This document shows positions 61,749-64,000 of a stretch of 64,000 bases of DNA, one piece after another. The stretch comes from Saprospiraceae bacterium (GTDB lineage Bacteria > Bacteroidota > Bacteroidia > Chitinophagales > Saprospiraceae), in NCBI GenBank assembly GCA_020630435.1, contig JAHDBJ010000006.1, forward strand, positions 62,001-126,000. The letters run 5' to 3'. Position numbers and translations under genes: made by a program. Every line of letters starts with the position of its first letter. Within the stretch, counting starts at the first letter, position 1. The notes beneath the pieces were generated by a model. The model did no database searches, was not told the origin of the DNA, and saw nothing but the letters and a program-made list of their open reading frames with translations.

Positions 61749-62828
61749 TCAATATTCATTCAAAATTTTATAAGATTTGATGACGTCTTCTTTTAGAGGA
61801 TTTGTTGACCATTCTTTCCATTCATTAGTTATAGGGTTATATCCACACTTTAGTGGTTTGCTATATATATTATCAGGCTTATCTATATAAGCTCGGCAAT
61901 CCAAGCACATATATCTAAATTCGCATATTTTGCATGTCTCAATTTCATCTTTCTTGATGTATCCAAAACTTTTAAAAGACTCTTGTTTAACAACTTCTAT
62001 TAATGAAACTTCATTAATGTTTCCAAAGTCAAACCTCATTGAAGGGCAGTTTTTTATACGCCCAGAAGTATCAATAGATATTTTTTTATTTAGACAATTA
62101 TTATAATGAGAACTTTCATTAAAAAACGGCGTATTAATAGTAAAAAAGCTAGGCTGTATTTGCCCACAACAGCTCTCACTTATAATCTTTTGTTGAGTGG
62201 TAAAAATTTTTGCTTGTTTGATTTTTTTGTGGCTTATTGTTTCTGCCGCAAAAAGAGTAATTGTTTTTATTCGATGATGCTTTTCAATTAAATGCTCTAT
62301 CTCTAAAATATTATTCTGGGGCAAAATCAATTCAATAGATTTTACACGAGTAAATAATGTTGAAGACACAATTGAATTAAGCTTACCTAAAAGTTCTGAA
62401 CTGTAAAATCGAAGTTGTAAATGAACACTTCCTAATATTTCTAATTCTTTGATAATCTTTTCTATTGGATGAAGAATATCATCATAATCAATGATGACAT
62501 TAGTGATTTCATAAGGAGATTCATATTTGTTGTCAATAGGCGGAAATAACAGCCTTTCATTAGGGTCAGTTGTAAAGAATATATATTCTTTTTCTTCTAA
62601 AAAATCAAAATATTCCAGAATTATGTTTTGATATTGAATACCATATTTTTCCACAATCTCCTCAATCCTTAAGCTAAAATCAGTAGTTAAAATTTCATAA
62701 AGGATATTTGGAATAAAATTAAAAGAAGATCTAGTAAGATCATAGACAATAGAACGACTATGTCCATCTACAAGTTTACAATCTGAAAAAAGGATAAAAT
62801 ATTTATTTAGTATTTCTTGTGTTCTCAT
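61749..62828 (-). CDS. gwsS: SPASM-domain peptide maturase of a grasp-with-spasm system
   Basis: A 359-residue protein. The C-terminal SPASM domain has CLNKKISIDTSGRIKNCPSM, then TCKICEFRYMCLDCRAYI and a final KCGYNP, seven cysteines that would bind an auxiliary [4Fe-4S] cluster. The N-terminal half has an alpha/beta layout but no CxxxCxxC radical-SAM motif: its only Cys before residue 200 is Cys17. This matches the described grasp-with-spasm partner protein, which may bind the precursor rather than do radical chemistry. Its start overlaps the preceding 69-residue gene by 26 bases. Stop TGA at 61749. Confidence 0.87.
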   Translation of the reverse strand: MRTQEILNKYFILFSDCKLVDGHSRSIVYDLTRSSFNFIPNILYEILTTDFSLRIEEIVEKYGIQYQNIILEYFDFLEEKEYIFFTTDPNERLLFPPIDNKYESPYEITNVIIDYDDILHPIEKIIKELEILGSVHLQLRFYSSELLGKLNSIVSSTLFTRVKSIELILPQNNILEIEHLIEKHHRIKTITLFAAETISHKKIKQAKIFTTQQKIISESCCGQIQPSFFTINTPFFNESSHYNNCLNKKISIDTSGRIKNCPSMRFDFGNINEVSLIEVVKQESFKSFGYIKKDEIETCKICEFRYMCLDCRAYIDKPDNIYSKPLKCGYNPITNEWKEWSTNPLKEDVIKSYKILNEY

Positions 62829-63012
62829 CTATTATTATTTGGCTTAAATACTTGTGAAATTTTCGATCATAATACTCTTTGGTTTGATAAAAAGTACTAC
62901 TCACTTCAGGTTCTTCTTCTTTTACTGTTAGTTTTTTATAAGTTGGATATGAAAAATAAACAGGCATTTTTTCTTTATGCTCCTTAATAAATTCTTTAAT
63001 ATTCTTCATCAT
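62803..63012 (-). CDS. 69-residue protein between the two maturases, unrecognised
   Basis: A small basic, Tyr/Lys-rich soluble protein (MMKNIKEFIKEHKEKMPVYF, then SYPTYKKLTVKEEEPEVSST) without a signal or Cys. It overlaps the ATP-grasp stop by 4 bases (ATGA) and the SPASM start by 26 bases, so all three are translated together. It has no GG motif, so it is not an obvious precursor. It could be a leader-binding or scaffold subunit of the maturation complex; that is inference. Confidence 0.6.
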   Translation of the reverse strand: MMKNIKEFIKEHKEKMPVYFSYPTYKKLTVKEEEPEVSSTFYQTKEYYDRKFHKYLSQIIIDENTRNTK

Positions 63013-63992
63013 TCTTTAATTTTACCATTTTCAGTAAGGTATTTTGCAACTTTCTTTTCTAAGTTGTAATTACAAGGATAGGACAACATTCCAAATTGCC
63101 CAATAGGATTAATTTCTAGGAAGAAAAACGTTTTCTCCTTGTTTGCTAATAAATCCAAAGAACAAGTTTTTAATCCTACTTTATCAACCAAATCTAAAAC
63201 TTTTGTTTCTATAGATTTGGGGAGTTTGAAAGGTACTGCTCTATTGGGTGTAGAGCGATCATAATTTCTAAAATCTACTTGGGTTTTTTTATTTTTTTGT
63301 GAAAAAATAGCCATAGAATAACATTCACCATCTAGGACAAAAGTTCTAATTTCATAATGCTTTTCTATTTTTTCTTGAAAGAGAGAGATATGAAATATAT
63401 CCTGTAGTTCATGGAGTTTTACAATATTTGTATAAGTATACATCTCAACTTCATTTGTTTTGTCAAAATGTACCATCGCCTCATTTATTGGTTTTACAAT
63501 AAAATCGTTTTCTCCAAAAAAAGAAATTAAATCTGCCTTTTTATCCGTAATGATGGTTTTAGGAATATTTAACCCTACAGATCTAGCTTTATTCAAAGTA
63601 TCAATTTTATTTAAGCCTGCATTTAAGGAGTTTCCTAAGCACTTAATATTTGAATTTGAAATATGAGTATGAAAATATTGTTCAAGTCGATCCAAATCTC
63701 CTATAATAGCATTTTTAATACCACTTTCATACTTTAATTTAGGAGTAGTCCGTCTAGAATGATTTATATATTGTGATGAAATATTTAACCCTCCTCTACG
63801 ATACCAATAAGTAGTAAAAGTATTTAGATCAATGCCATTTATAGATATATGAGTTTCTTCTCCTGTTAGGCCAACTTGTAGATTACAATCTACATGATTT
63901 CTAATAAGCAGAAATTTTTGCTCAAACAGCGTAAGCCAATCAACTACATCATTAGTAGAAATATCTCTATCATCAGAAATTATGAGTACCAT
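63009..63992 (-). CDS. gwsG: ATP-grasp peptide ligase of a grasp-with-spasm system
   Basis: A 327-residue ATP-grasp protein with the graspetide-synthetase signature. WYRRGG lies at about 67-72, followed by NKIDTLNKARSVGLNIPKT, FIVKPINEAMVHFDK, QEKIEKHYEIRTFVLDGECY, RNYDRSTPNRAVPF, and a final CSLDLLANKEKTFFFLEINP plus IGQFG, the metal-binding end of the ATP site. Such enzymes form ester or amide bonds between Thr/Ser/Lys and Asp/Glu side chains of a precursor. It is the first gene of the cluster and complete; its ATG is at 63990-63992, only 8 bases from the window edge. Confidence 0.92.
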   Translation of the reverse strand: MVLIISDDRDISTNDVVDWLTLFEQKFLLIRNHVDCNLQVGLTGEETHISINGIDLNTFTTYWYRRGGLNISSQYINHSRRTTPKLKYESGIKNAIIGDLDRLEQYFHTHISNSNIKCLGNSLNAGLNKIDTLNKARSVGLNIPKTIITDKKADLISFFGENDFIVKPINEAMVHFDKTNEVEMYTYTNIVKLHELQDIFHISLFQEKIEKHYEIRTFVLDGECYSMAIFSQKNKKTQVDFRNYDRSTPNRAVPFKLPKSIETKVLDLVDKVGLKTCSLDLLANKEKTFFFLEINPIGQFGMLSYPCNYNLEKKVAKYLTENGKIKE

Positions 63993-64000
63993 TTCAAATT

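Noticed and set aside
61749-62828. Possible radical-SAM enzyme
   Set aside because: No CxxxCxxC motif is present in the N-terminal half; only the SPASM cysteines remain.

Overview
The window reads as chromosomal DNA of a low-GC member of the Bacteroidota, most likely on the Saprospiria/Cytophagia side of the phylum; I cannot fix the genus. The reasons are the MurF-Alr fusion protein, T9SS C-terminal sorting domains on two giant secreted proteins, a DUF4837 lipoprotein, SPII lipoproteins with Bacteroidota-style lipoboxes, and promoters that fit TTG-N20-TAnnTTTG. No tRNA, rRNA, CRISPR array, prophage or intact insertion sequence was seen. Most operons end in clear hairpin/T-tract terminators.

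Layout. 1-6.9 kb (mostly minus): the start of a glycogen phosphorylase, a TfoX-like protein, an M20 amidohydrolase, a WYL regulator, a secreted esterase, an RsmI-like methyltransferase (plus), an orphan ABC-2 permease and a YugP-type membrane zinc peptidase. 7-13.7 kb: an RDD membrane protein, two unrecognised secreted proteins, a secreted nuclease-like protein with a zinc-type tail, and recG. 13.7-19.3 kb: a minus-strand surface/regulatory block with an ECF sigma factor, its membrane partner and an LRR lipoprotein, then a long gene-poor stretch. 19.3-23.9 kb: mltA, prfA, a transaldolase-like aldolase and a flippase. 24-31.3 kb: a T9SS-exported BspA/FnIII protein that arose by internal duplication, an AsmA-like protein and a small secreted protein. 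31.3-33.7 kb: a 40-residue membrane peptide, a candidate 6S-like RNA with a strong promoter and tandem upstream boxes, a PTPS-family enzyme and frr. 33.9-39.7 kb (plus): polyprenyl synthase, a flavin reductase, a lipoprotein, an esterase, DUF4837, and a second ECF sigma factor with an anti-sigma/TPR partner. 39.7-54.4 kb (minus): murF-alr, purD, a metal-binding lipoprotein-like SBP, small secreted proteins, an alkyltransferase-like protein, a T9SS fungalysin protease and priA. 54.6-61.1 kb: a decayed fasciclin gene, a B12-binding MerR regulator, a large TPR protein and an outer-membrane protein.

The most interesting locus is at the right end (61.17-63.99 kb). It is a compact RiPP cluster of the grasp-with-spasm type: an ATP-grasp peptide ligase, a 69-residue protein of unknown role, a SPASM-domain protein without the radical-SAM cysteine motif, and two precursor peptides with the same GGG-ended leader and different cores. 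The two cores share Thr at +4, Tyr at +5 and Asp at +11 after the GGG, which predicts an ester (graspetide) linkage. The 6S-like RNA region and the repeated TGTCACAA motif upstream of several genes are the other signals that the gene list alone does not explain.
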